From Bacteroidota bacterium (lineage in GTDB: Bacteria; Bacteroidota; Bacteroidia; Bacteroidales; UBA1402), in assembly GCA_030706285.1 (NCBI GenBank), contig JAUZOU010000151.1, forward strand, positions 1 to 7,099: DNA of 7,099 bases, read 5' to 3'. Below are positions 1 to 6,868 of this stretch, piece by piece. Positions within the stretch are counted from its first letter, which is position 1. Each line of letters begins with the position of its first letter. Position numbers and translations under genes: made by a program. The notes beneath the pieces are model-generated. The model was not told the origin of the DNA. It saw nothing but the letters and a program-made list of their open reading frames with translations, and ran no database searches.

Positions 1-1260
1 GAGCGTCCTTTCCTGACTGTATTTCAAAAAGTACTTCATATTCAGCAAATGCGAACTGTATGTACTTAGATCGTTTTCAATGGATTGTTCATCTCCGATA
101 TCTATAAAAAGACGTTCGAACCATCCTGTACGTGATTGATCATGCAATGGAATCATCATTCCACATTGTAGCATATATTGTAGAAGACCAACAGTCTTAA
201 GACAAACAGACTTACCGCCAGCATTGGGTCCGGAAATAATGAGCAGCCGATGAGTAGCTGTCAGGCCAAGAGAAAGGGGGACAACGTCTTTCTGCTGTTT
301 CCGTAACGACAGTTGCAGTAACGGATGAATGGCTTTGACCCATTCCAGGCAGGGAGAATCATCGAAACGTGGCTTAATGGCACCAATCTGTATAGAAAAC
401 GCGCCCTTGGCGTTTAAAAAATCGATTTCGGCCAGCAAATTATAAGAATCCGCCATCGCTTCAACATCCGGCCTTATTGTATCGGTGAAACGAGTCAGGA
501 TGCGTATGATTTCGCGTCTTTCTTCATTTTCAAGTTCTCTGATCCGGTTATTGGCATCGACCAATTCTTCCGGTTCAATGTAAACGGTTTTACCAGTTGC
601 TGATTCGTCATGGACGATACCTTTAATCTTGCGTTTGAACGCAGGAGAAACAGGGATGACCAACCTGCCGTCACGCACACTTGGAGTAGTATCCTTATCT
701 ACATAGCCTTCCTGCTGGGCCTTTCGAAGCAATTGCTGCAATCGCCGCGAAAGACTGCTCATAGTTGAAGTCAATTCTCGCCTGATCGTGCCCAACTCGG
801 GAGAAGCACTGTCTTTTATCTCACCGGTGTTTGTCAGAATCGCATCAATGTGTTGTATAACCTTTGGAAAAGTTGGCGTTTTTTCTGCCAACCGGCCTAA
901 ACATGGATATAAGTTGCTATCGTCTCTCTGAGAAAAGAAACGGACTAACTGAACAATTGAATCCAACGATCGTCTCAGGGAGAACACATCGGATTCATCC
1001 AGCCAGACTCCTTCAATACGCGCTTTTTTCAATGCCGGACGGGCATCATAGAAAAAACAGTCAGGGAAATGATCCGATCCGGTCTTAATCTGTACAAACT
1101 CCTGAGCACGGTTCAACTGTTCCAAAATCGCCTCATGGTTGGTCAAAAAAGTCATTTTGCTAACTTTTTCCTTTCCAAGTTCACTTGAACAACCGGATAA
1201 CAGTAGTTGCCGGACCTGATCAAAACCTATTTTCTGTTCAAAATTATCGGGATAAACCAT
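1..1260 (-). CDS. mutS2: MutS2 family DNA-binding ATPase, N-terminal half (cut by window edge)
   Basis: The 420 residues visible match the front of MutS2, a MutS homologue that lacks the mismatch-recognition domain and acts on branched DNA or, in some bacteria, on collided ribosomes. The start MVYPDNFEQKIGF is typical of the family, and ATG at 1258-1260 follows AGGAA on the minus strand with a 3-base gap. Residues 1 to about 320 form the core/lever and clamp region. The ATPase domain then shows Walker A GPNAGGKS (residues 344-351), Walker B ending in DIGDE (387-391) and the MutS signature STYSSH (399-404). The rest of the ATPase domain and the usual C-terminal Smr nuclease domain should lie left of the window; family members are usually around 780-830 residues, so about half is missing. 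The reading frame is open through position 1 with no stop or frameshift. It follows the transporter gene by 59 bp and is probably cotranscribed with it. The family call is firm; the exact cellular role is not shown by the sequence. Confidence 0.95.
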   Translation of the reverse strand, partial: MVYPDNFEQKIGFDQVRQLLLSGCSSELGKEKVSKMTFLTNHEAILEQLNRAQEFVQIKTGSDHFPDCFFYDARPALKKARIEGVWLDESDVFSLRRSLDSIVQLVRFFSQRDDSNLYPCLGRLAEKTPTFPKVIQHIDAILTNTGEIKDSASPELGTIRRELTSTMSSLSRRLQQLLRKAQQEGYVDKDTTPSVRDGRLVIPVSPAFKRKIKGIVHDESATGKTVYIEPEELVDANNRIRELENEERREIIRILTRFTDTIRPDVEAMADSYNLLAEIDFLNAKGAFSIQIGAIKPRFDDSPCLEWVKAIHPLLQLSLRKQQKDVVPLSLGLTATHRLLIISGPNAGGKSVCLKTVGLLQYMLQCGMMIPLHDQSRTGWFERLFIDIGDEQSIENDLSTYSSHLLNMKYFLKYSQERTL

Positions 1261-1308
1261 ACTTTCCTGTCTGAAAACGACTGAGCCTGAGGCCTTGAAT
1301 GCCAAAGG

Positions 1309-1329
1309 CTTTGCCTGATTCAGGCAAAG
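1309..1329 (-). repeat. Perfect hairpin over the transporter stop codon
   Basis: CTTTGCCTG (1309-1317) is exactly complementary to CAGGCAAAG (1321-1329), with a 3-base loop. On the minus strand the stem begins inside the last transporter codons and its loop-side bases contain the TGA stop (1320-1322). No T-run follows on the minus strand, so it is not a textbook Rho-independent terminator. Shorter inverted repeats follow in the same gap (GCCAAAGGC 1301-1309 and GCCTGAGGC 1285-1293), and GCCTGA occurs twice as a direct repeat (1285-1290 and 1313-1318). It could be an intercistronic hairpin that protects or processes the transporter-mutS2 message, a weak attenuator, or a REP-like element. Confidence 0.6.
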
Positions 1330-2978
1330 ATAAGGATTAATAACTGAGCTGTCAAAATCCTTAAAAACATTGTAAGAGGGTATACGGTAGAATAAGCAAC
1401 AGACGGAAGATTACTGTTACTGCATTCATTTGCATAGGCAAGAGCAGGCGGATCTGTGGTGCTTCCAGCTAAAAGCCCCATGATCTCGAAATAATTCATC
1501 TTGAGAATACCTCTGGAGATAGACCCAACGATCAGCAACGGGACCACTGTGATACAAAATCCCAACCCAACCCACATGAGTCCGTTTGTTGTAAAAACAG
1601 TCTCGACAAAATGTTCTCCGGATGAAAATCCGACACTAGCAAGAAAGAGGGTAATCCCAACTTCCCTTAACATCAAGTTGGCACTCATGGTTGCAAAGGT
1701 ATTCAGATGAACATTTGGCCCAAAACGCCCAATCAGGATAGAGACAATCAACAAACCTCCAGCCAGTCCTAGTTTTACAGCCTGTGGTATACCTGGAAAC
1801 TGAAATGGAATGCATCCAAGAGCGACACCTAGTACAATACCAATAAACAAAGGCGTTAGATTCGGAATATCCAACCGTTTCAACGAATTACCCAATACTT
1901 TTTCAACCTCTTTGATATTCGATTCTGAACCGACCACCATCACACGGTCTCCAATTTGTAACGACAGCGAAGGCGTTGCCAGAAAATCAACCCCAGCACG
2001 ATTAATACGAGTGATATTGATATCATACGTTTTACGCAGCTGAAGAGAACCCAATGTTTTGCCATTGACAGCTTCCTTTGTTACGAGAATCCTGCGAGAT
2101 ACCAGATTGAGTTCATCTTTTTCCCAATCCATTTCAACTTCTGAGCCCAAAAATGCCAGTACCTTTTTTCGTTCCGTTTCTTCTGTTGCTACAAAAACAT
2201 AGTCGTCAGGTTCCAAAACGGTATTCACCGTGGACAAATAAACCGACCCGTCTTTTTTACGTACACGGGAAATAATGAAACGCTCGTTGAGGTAACCTGT
2301 CACTTCCTGAACTTTCTTTCCGAAAATGGCAGGATTCTTTATCTGGACAGTCAACAGGGCAAAATTGCTGTTTAGGTTATTTTCATTGTTGACACGTTCA
2401 GTTTCTTTTTCCATCTTGATCCTGAACATGTATTTTAACAAAATTGTTGCACCAATGATGCCAATCACGCCAAGGGGATAGGCCGCTGCATACCCCAGCG
2501 CTATGGTCGGATCAACCGTGCCAGTAACCTGTGTATATGTTTCTTGGGCTGCGCCCATACCAGGTGTATTGGTAACAGCACCATATAAAATACCCACAAT
2601 CGTCGAAATCGGCAGATTGGTTATATAATAAAAAAGAACAGCTATACCGACCGCGAGCAATATATTCGCCGTCGCCAAACCATTCAGCCGAAGCCCATCC
2701 TTTTTAAAGGAAGAGAAAAAGCTGGGGCCAACTTGCAAACCGATTGAATATACAAATAAGATCAATCCGAATTCCTTCAGAAAATGTAAAATATCGCCAT
2801 CAATCGTCAGACCAAAATGGCTTAAAATAATTCCGACAAACAATACCCAAGTGACACCAAGTGAGATGCCTCCAACTTTAATTTTGCCTAAGTATACACC
2901 TAAAGCAATAGCAATGCCTAACAAAAAAATTGTATGTGCGACAGAGTTATTCCACACCAAATCGTAAAACCAATCCAT
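1320..2978 (-). CDS. AAE-family transporter (AspT/YidE/YbjL-like) with two RCK_C domains
   Basis: This 552-residue inner-membrane protein has the duplicated layout of the aspartate:alanine exchanger family (AspT in Tetragenococcus, YidE and YbjL in E. coli, the succinate exporter SucE in Corynebacterium). About five hydrophobic helices lie at residues 15-182, two cytoplasmic RCK_C (TrkA_C-like) domains at about 205-277 and 285-364, and a second set of about five helices at 372-551. The two half-repeats carry the family signatures TNTPGMGAAQE (136-146) and AGSTTDPPALAYANE (504-518), thought to line the transport path. Length matches the family (about 540-560). The start is supported by AAGG a few bases before ATG (2976-2978) and by the usual short hydrophilic N-terminus. 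The substrate cannot be read from sequence. An amino acid or dicarboxylate is the family precedent, and succinate export would suit a fermenting Bacteroidales, but that is inference. The gene is transcribed away from the GH2 gene and towards mutS2. Confidence 0.9.
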   Translation of the reverse strand: MDWFYDLVWNNSVAHTIFLLGIAIALGVYLGKIKVGGISLGVTWVLFVGIILSHFGLTIDGDILHFLKEFGLILFVYSIGLQVGPSFFSSFKKDGLRLNGLATANILLAVGIAVLFYYITNLPISTIVGILYGAVTNTPGMGAAQETYTQVTGTVDPTIALGYAAAYPLGVIGIIGATILLKYMFRIKMEKETERVNNENNLNSNFALLTVQIKNPAIFGKKVQEVTGYLNERFIISRVRKKDGSVYLSTVNTVLEPDDYVFVATEETERKKVLAFLGSEVEMDWEKDELNLVSRRILVTKEAVNGKTLGSLQLRKTYDINITRINRAGVDFLATPSLSLQIGDRVMVVGSESNIKEVEKVLGNSLKRLDIPNLTPLFIGIVLGVALGCIPFQFPGIPQAVKLGLAGGLLIVSILIGRFGPNVHLNTFATMSANLMLREVGITLFLASVGFSSGEHFVETVFTTNGLMWVGLGFCITVVPLLIVGSISRGILKMNYFEIMGLLAGSTTDPPALAYANECSNSNLPSVAYSTVYPLTMFLRILTAQLLILIFA

Positions 2979-3030
2979 TCTACCTTATTTAAAACCTGAA
3001 AAATTTATACAAACAATACATCAACAGATA

Positions 3031-3054
3031 GCATTCAGTTACGATTTTGAATGC
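3031..3054. repeat. 7-bp inverted repeat, possible leader hairpin or operator
   Basis: GCATTCA (3031-3037) and TGAATGC (3048-3054) are exact reverse complements separated by 10 bases. The repeat lies 52-76 bp ahead of the transporter start codon. If the promoter at 3070-3077 is right, it falls inside the 5' leader and could fold in RNA; otherwise it could be a dimeric regulator site. No known operator consensus is recognised. Confidence 0.4.
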
Positions 3055-3069
3055 GTTCCTCTATTTGCG

Positions 3070-3077
3070 CGAAAGTA
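3070..3077 (-). promoter_or_regulatory. Possible -7 box for the transporter-mutS2 unit
   Basis: Read on the minus strand this is TACTTTCG, one base off the Bacteroidota -7 consensus TAnnTTTG. It would give a leader of roughly 85 bases ahead of the transporter ATG. No TTG or TTTG is found at the expected 19-21 bp upstream spacing, so the call rests on one box only. Confidence 0.3.
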
Positions 3078-3141
3078 CATATTTATGCACGATCGCCCTC
3101 TTTAAGCCAACTATTTAATTTACCGTATTAAGGATTATTAA

Positions 3142-3163
3142 CACTGATAAAGAGACATCAGTG
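3142..3163. repeat. 7-bp inverted repeat between the divergent promoters, operator candidate
   Basis: CACTGAT (3142-3148) and ATCAGTG (3157-3163) are exact reverse complements with an 8-base spacer, a half-site distance of about 15 bp from centre to centre. It sits about 38 bp upstream of the GH2 -33 candidate and upstream of the proposed transporter promoter, where a dimeric activator or shared regulator could act on either side. The binding protein is unknown. Confidence 0.4.
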
Positions 3164-3201
3164 GCCAATCCGACTTTTATTCAATTTTAAATTCGTGAAT
3201 C

Positions 3202-3232
3202 TTTGAATAATTGAAAAATTAACAGATATTTG
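3202..3232 (+). promoter_or_regulatory. Bacteroidota-type promoter candidate for the GH2 gene
   Basis: TTTG at 3202-3205 is followed after exactly 19 bp by GATATTTG at 3225-3232, one mismatch from the -7 consensus TAnnTTTG. Transcription would begin near 3239, leaving a leader of about 40 bases before the ATG at 3282. The spacing agrees with the sigma factor of this phylum, which does not use the E. coli -35/-10 pattern. In a region this AT-rich, chance matches are possible. Confidence 0.5.
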
Positions 3233-3281
3233 TGTGTAATACATCGTTTTTATGACATCCTACACTGGATAAACTGACTTT

Positions 3282-6167
3282 ATGAAAACACTATCCTTTC
3301 AGAAAATCGTTTTTCTAACACTTATAACGCTGACCACCGTCTCTTGTATTAAAAAAGAGGAAGAACTAAGGCCAACCATTGACCTGTCAGGAAACTGGCA
3401 ATTTGAAGCAGACACTTCTAATGCAGGAATCAATAATAAATGGTATACAAGAGAGTTGACCGATCATATAGACTTGCCTGGAACCACCGATATCAGTCAT
3501 AAAGGGCAGGCAACATCGTTCGCCTTTTCCGGAACATCTCATTTAAGACGTCTCTATCGGTATGAAGGACCAGCCTGGTACAGAAAAGAGGTCTCTATTC
3601 CTGAAAAATGGGAGAGTAAACACATCCGGTTGTTCCTTGAAAGGACGAAACCATCCATGGTCTGGGTAGACGATCAGTATATCGGTCAATCCAAACTGCT
3701 TTGTTCTCCGCAGGAATACGATCTTTCCAAGGTCCTGACTCCTGGCAAACATACCATTACCTTACGCATCGACAATGATCTTCAACTGACCCCTTATGGA
3801 AATGTCCATATCTATAGCGATGATACCCAAACAAACTGGAACGGCATTATCGGCAAACTATTCCTGGAAGCTTCTTCTAAAACGTATATTGACCATATTA
3901 AAATAACGCCTGATTTTGAAGCAAAAAAACTTACCGTGCGCATAACCCTCAAGAATGCGCCCAAATCTGTCAATCTAGCTACTAAATTGACACTTGTCAA
4001 AAAAATCGGCTCTATCCAGGTCAAGACAATGCCGGTCAGTTATGTTGTCACATCCGCTAACGTCATCAAATTACATTATGACATGTCTCATACTATGCAT
4101 TTGTGGGATGATTACCGCCAGCCGTTATTTAAACTCTATGTTTCCATCCAAAACAAAGACCATGGTATAGAAGACAAACAGGCTATCGATTTTGGATTAA
4201 GTAAATTTGCTACGAAAGGGACGCACTTTACCATCAATGGCAGAGTCCTATTTCTCAGAGGCAAGAATGATGCCTGTGTCTTTCCGTTGACAGGGCATAC
4301 GCCAACTGATACCGAAAGCTGGATCAAACTGCTCAGTACGGCAAAATCATGGGGCATCAATCATTACCGGTTTCATTCCTGGTGCCCACCGGAAGCTGCA
4401 TTTGAGGCTGCAGACAGATTAGGTATGTTTCTGCAAGTCGAATTGCCTTTCTGGGGACAACTGACTCCAGGCCGGGTTTATCACCAATTGAAAGAAGAAG
4501 GATTAGCCATTTTAAGGAACTATGCCAATCATCCATCTTTTGTTCTATTTTCTATGGGCAATGAACTCAGTGGCGATCCCGCGTTGGCCACAGAGCTGAT
4601 GGCTGAATTAAAACAAGCTGATAACAGACCTTTGTATACAGGGGGTACCAATTTCAATATTGGCTATACTGGCCCTGTTCCTGGATCAGATTATCTGGTT
4701 GCTGCACGTACTCCGTCATTCGGAGATAATCCAATTACACATCTACGCTTATCTCAGTCATTTTCGGATTCACCGGAAGGAGGTATTCTGAACAGCGTCC
4801 CCCCCTCAACTGAGATCACGTTTGATTTACCGGTATCGACTATTCTCATGCCGACAATTAGCCATGAAGTCGGTCAATATCAGGTGTATCCGGATTTCAA
4901 AGAAATTGAAAAATATACTGGTGTCTTGAAAGCCGACAATCTGGCGCTTTTTAAAAAGCGTCTCTCTAAGGCAGGGATGCTTCGCCAAAATATTGATTTC
5001 CAACGTGCATCAGGTGCTCTGGCAGCGATCTGCTATCGGGCTGAAATTGAAGCAGCTTTAAAGACGCAAGGGCTTGCTGGTTTTCAGTTGTTGGACCTGC
5101 AGGATTATCCAGGCCAGGGTACAGCACTGGTTGGTATGCTAGATGCGTTTATGGACAGTAAAAACGTCATTAAACGTGAAAAATGGATTCAATTTACCAA
5201 CGATGTGGTGCCAATGTTGTCTTTTAAAACTTACTGTTGGAATAATACAGATGTTTTCTCAGCGAAAGTCCTGGTTTCCAATTATTCCAATAAATCCATC
5301 CATAAAAAAATAAAATGGATGTTAACCGATGTTCAAGGACAAATCATAAAAAGTGGCACCCTGCCAAGAACAGCGATGGCCAATGGCCGGTTGTCAAAAC
5401 CTGGAACTATTTATTTCTCACTACATTCTTTTAATAGACCGATCCGCATGAATCTAACAATACAAATTGACAGCACAATCTTTGAAAACAGTTATCCGTT
5501 ATGGGTTTATTCGGTTTCAGCGACAAGCAATCCTGGTGATGTTTATGTATCTAACATACTGAACAAGGCTGTTATGAATCAACTAGAGGCAGGAGGGAAG
5601 GTCTTACTGATGCCAAGAATCTCAAGTATCTATCAAACCAGTTTGCCCGGCCAATTCACGCCTGACTTTTGGAATTATGGCATGTTCAAGTCAATCAGCG
5701 AATCTTCACGCAAACCTGTTTCTCCAGGTACACTTGGCTTGCTGATGAATCCGAAACACCCAATCTTCAACTCATTTCCAACCGATTTTTATTCAAACTG
5801 GCAATGGTGGGATATCGTTAAGTCAAGCCGCTTTCTTATTCTGGATGGAATCGATGCGAATTATACGCCTATCGTACAAGTTATTGATAATGTGGAAAGA
5901 AACTGCAAACTTGGACTGATTTGTGAATTTAAAGTGGGAGCTGGGAAATTGTTGATATGTACCACCAAATTGAATGAATTAATCGACAAACCTGCTCCAA
6001 GACAGCTTTACAATAGTATACTGACTTATATGCAAACCAATAGCTTTAATCCGAAACAGGGAATCAGTGAGGAAAAGTTAAAGCAATTAATCAGCTATAC
6101 GATCACATCCAGACTATCTTTTCCCAGAACGACCATGACGACGGCTACTCCTTCCGTAAAACAGTGA
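3282..6167 (+). CDS. Lipoprotein glycoside hydrolase family 2 enzyme with C-terminal extension
   Basis: This 961-residue protein is a retaining exo-acting glycosidase of family GH2 (beta-galactosidase/beta-glucuronidase superfamily). A lipoprotein signal peptide ends in TVSC with the lipidated Cys at residue 22, followed by acidic and basic residues, so it is probably anchored in a membrane and acts in the periplasm or on the surface. The N-terminal jelly-roll sugar-binding domain (about 35-198) ends with the motif TQTNWNGIIG (182-191). An immunoglobulin-like domain follows to about 308, and the TIM barrel covers about 310-640. The acid/base is E428 in MGNELSG and the likely nucleophile is E529 in SHEVGQY; HYRFHSW (361-367) is a further active-site block. 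Residues about 645-745 look like a beta-rich linker domain. Residues about 745-920 look like an alpha/beta fold reminiscent of glutamine-amidotransferase/ThuA-like domains (GGKVLLMP at 771-778) with no catalytic triad seen. The last 20 residues are Ser/Thr-rich. Substrate is unknown: sequence style suits plant or host glycan side chains, but no SusC/SusD pair or partner enzyme is present. The start is fixed by the signal peptide; only a weak ribosome site precedes it. Confidence 0.92.
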   Translation: MKTLSFQKIVFLTLITLTTVSCIKKEEELRPTIDLSGNWQFEADTSNAGINNKWYTRELTDHIDLPGTTDISHKGQATSFAFSGTSHLRRLYRYEGPAWYRKEVSIPEKWESKHIRLFLERTKPSMVWVDDQYIGQSKLLCSPQEYDLSKVLTPGKHTITLRIDNDLQLTPYGNVHIYSDDTQTNWNGIIGKLFLEASSKTYIDHIKITPDFEAKKLTVRITLKNAPKSVNLATKLTLVKKIGSIQVKTMPVSYVVTSANVIKLHYDMSHTMHLWDDYRQPLFKLYVSIQNKDHGIEDKQAIDFGLSKFATKGTHFTINGRVLFLRGKNDACVFPLTGHTPTDTESWIKLLSTAKSWGINHYRFHSWCPPEAAFEAADRLGMFLQVELPFWGQLTPGRVYHQLKEEGLAILRNYANHPSFVLFSMGNELSGDPALATELMAELKQADNRPLYTGGTNFNIGYTGPVPGSDYLVAARTPSFGDNPITHLRLSQSFSDSPEGGILNSVPPSTEITFDLPVSTILMPTISHEVGQYQVYPDFKEIEKYTGVLKADNLALFKKRLSKAGMLRQNIDFQRASGALAAICYRAEIEAALKTQGLAGFQLLDLQDYPGQGTALVGMLDAFMDSKNVIKREKWIQFTNDVVPMLSFKTYCWNNTDVFSAKVLVSNYSNKSIHKKIKWMLTDVQGQIIKSGTLPRTAMANGRLSKPGTIYFSLHSFNRPIRMNLTIQIDSTIFENSYPLWVYSVSATSNPGDVYVSNILNKAVMNQLEAGGKVLLMPRISSIYQTSLPGQFTPDFWNYGMFKSISESSRKPVSPGTLGLLMNPKHPIFNSFPTDFYSNWQWWDIVKSSRFLILDGIDANYTPIVQVIDNVERNCKLGLICEFKVGAGKLLICTTKLNELIDKPAPRQLYNSILTYMQTNSFNPKQGISEEKLKQLISYTITSRLSFPRTTMTTATPSVKQ

Positions 6168-6187
6168 TGACTATTCGATAGTCATCA
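6165..6187. terminator. Shared hairpin over two convergent stop codons, candidate bidirectional terminator
   Basis: Ten bases at 6165-6174 pair perfectly with 6178-6187 around a 3-base loop. The left arm contains both the GH2 stop (TGA, 6165-6167) and the minus-strand stop of the response regulator (TAG, 6171-6173), while the right arm is regulator coding sequence. The stem is AT-rich. On the minus strand it is followed shortly by TGTTTTA, a weak U-tract; on the plus strand no U-tract follows. It would fold in both transcripts. Position between convergent genes favours a terminator or 3'-end stabiliser, but termination is inferred. Confidence 0.55.
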
Positions 6188-6860
6188 TATAGCCAATGCC
6201 GCGCATGGTTTTGATTTGAACATGGGTATCAGAAGCCAGATACTTCCTCAATGAATAGATAAAGGCATCTAATCGTTGTGCCGTAAAGAATTTTTCGCCA
6301 CCCCAGATTAAATCGGCAATGGTTTCTTTTTTTACAATCTGATCCTGATTCTTGTATAATAATTCAAGGAGACTGGACTCACGCATGGACAGATGAATAA
6401 ATCCATCAGGTGTATGTAGTCCTTGTTGTTTGATGTTGAATTCAATTTTTCCAAGCGGAATGACATTTTCATCTTTTTCAGCCGCAGCTTTGATGCCGAT
6501 ACGTTTAATCAATCCCTGCAGATACGCATGCAATTCTTCCGGTAAGAAAGGTTTTTTTATATAGTTGTCAATACCAATCGAATAGGCTTCCAAAATAATT
6601 TTACTCGAAGTAACACAAGTTTCCAGAACGATAGGAATAGCCGAATCCTTTTCCCGGATCTTTCGAGCAAAATCCAATCCGTTCATTTCGGGCATTTCAA
6701 CATCCGAAACAATCACATCTGGTTTAAATGTATCAAAAACTTTCAACGCTTCTGTAGGATTATTAGCCCACATGACTTCATATTCACCGATCAGCTCCAT
6801 TCCATCTTTAATGATGAAGCCTAACACATTGTCATCTTCAACCAACAATAGCTTTATCAT
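6171..6860 (-). CDS. OmpR/PhoB-family response regulator, RprY-like
   Basis: This 229-residue protein is a phosphorylation-controlled transcription factor. The receiver domain (about 2-118) has the acidic pocket E8/D9/D10, phospho-acceptor D53 in VIVSDVEMPEMNG, the switch threonine T81, aromatic Y100 and the invariant lysine K103 in KKPF. A short linker leads to a winged-helix DNA-binding domain (about 132-228) with the conserved wing ending RGIGYMM. The layout and the spacing of the C-terminal domain resemble RprY of Bacteroides fragilis, but I do not claim orthology. In the receiver, the usual Leu-Thr-Ala segment reads LETC (79-82), a mild departure beside the switch threonine. The ATG lies 8 bp after the upstream kinase stop, so the pair is almost certainly one operon and the kinase is its phosphate donor. 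Target genes cannot be read from this window. Confidence 0.93.
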   Translation of the reverse strand: MIKLLLVEDDNVLGFIIKDGMELIGEYEVMWANNPTEALKVFDTFKPDVIVSDVEMPEMNGLDFARKIREKDSAIPIVLETCVTSSKIILEAYSIGIDNYIKKPFLPEELHAYLQGLIKRIGIKAAAEKDENVIPLGKIEFNIKQQGLHTPDGFIHLSMRESSLLELLYKNQDQIVKKETIADLIWGGEKFFTAQRLDAFIYSLRKYLASDTHVQIKTMRGIGYMMTIE

Positions 6861-6868
6861 GATAGAAA

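Larger units (their letters stand above)
2979..3281. other. Divergent intergenic control region, no gene
   Basis: These 303 bp separate the start codons of the transporter (minus) and the GH2 gene (plus). The region is AT-rich compared with the flanking genes, and I see no convincing reading frame with a ribosome binding site. It holds a plus-strand promoter candidate at 3202-3232, a weaker minus-strand -7 candidate at 3070-3077, and two 7-bp perfect inverted repeats at 3031-3054 and 3142-3163. No riboswitch or small RNA fold is recognisable by eye. Confidence 0.8.

Noticed and set aside
495..1088. Short open frames inside the mutS2 region (minus 495-680 and plus 864-1088)
   Set aside because: They overlap the clearly coding MutS2 frame in other frames, match no known family and have no ribosome binding site.
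1501..2043. Plus-strand open frames opposite the transporter gene
   Set aside because: Antisense shadows of a conserved membrane-protein frame; composition is not protein-like and there is no start context.
3198..3205. AATCTTTG as an alternative -7 box for the GH2 gene
   Set aside because: No TTG-type -33 element lies 19-21 bp upstream, whereas 3202-3232 has both boxes at the right spacing.
3543..4360. Minus-strand open frames opposite the GH2 gene
   Set aside because: Antisense shadows of the GH2 coding sequence with no family resemblance.
4799..4805. Run of seven C in the GH2 gene as a phase-variation tract
   Set aside because: The run encodes Val-Pro-Pro in an intact frame, is short for slippage control and sits mid-gene; no further support is seen.
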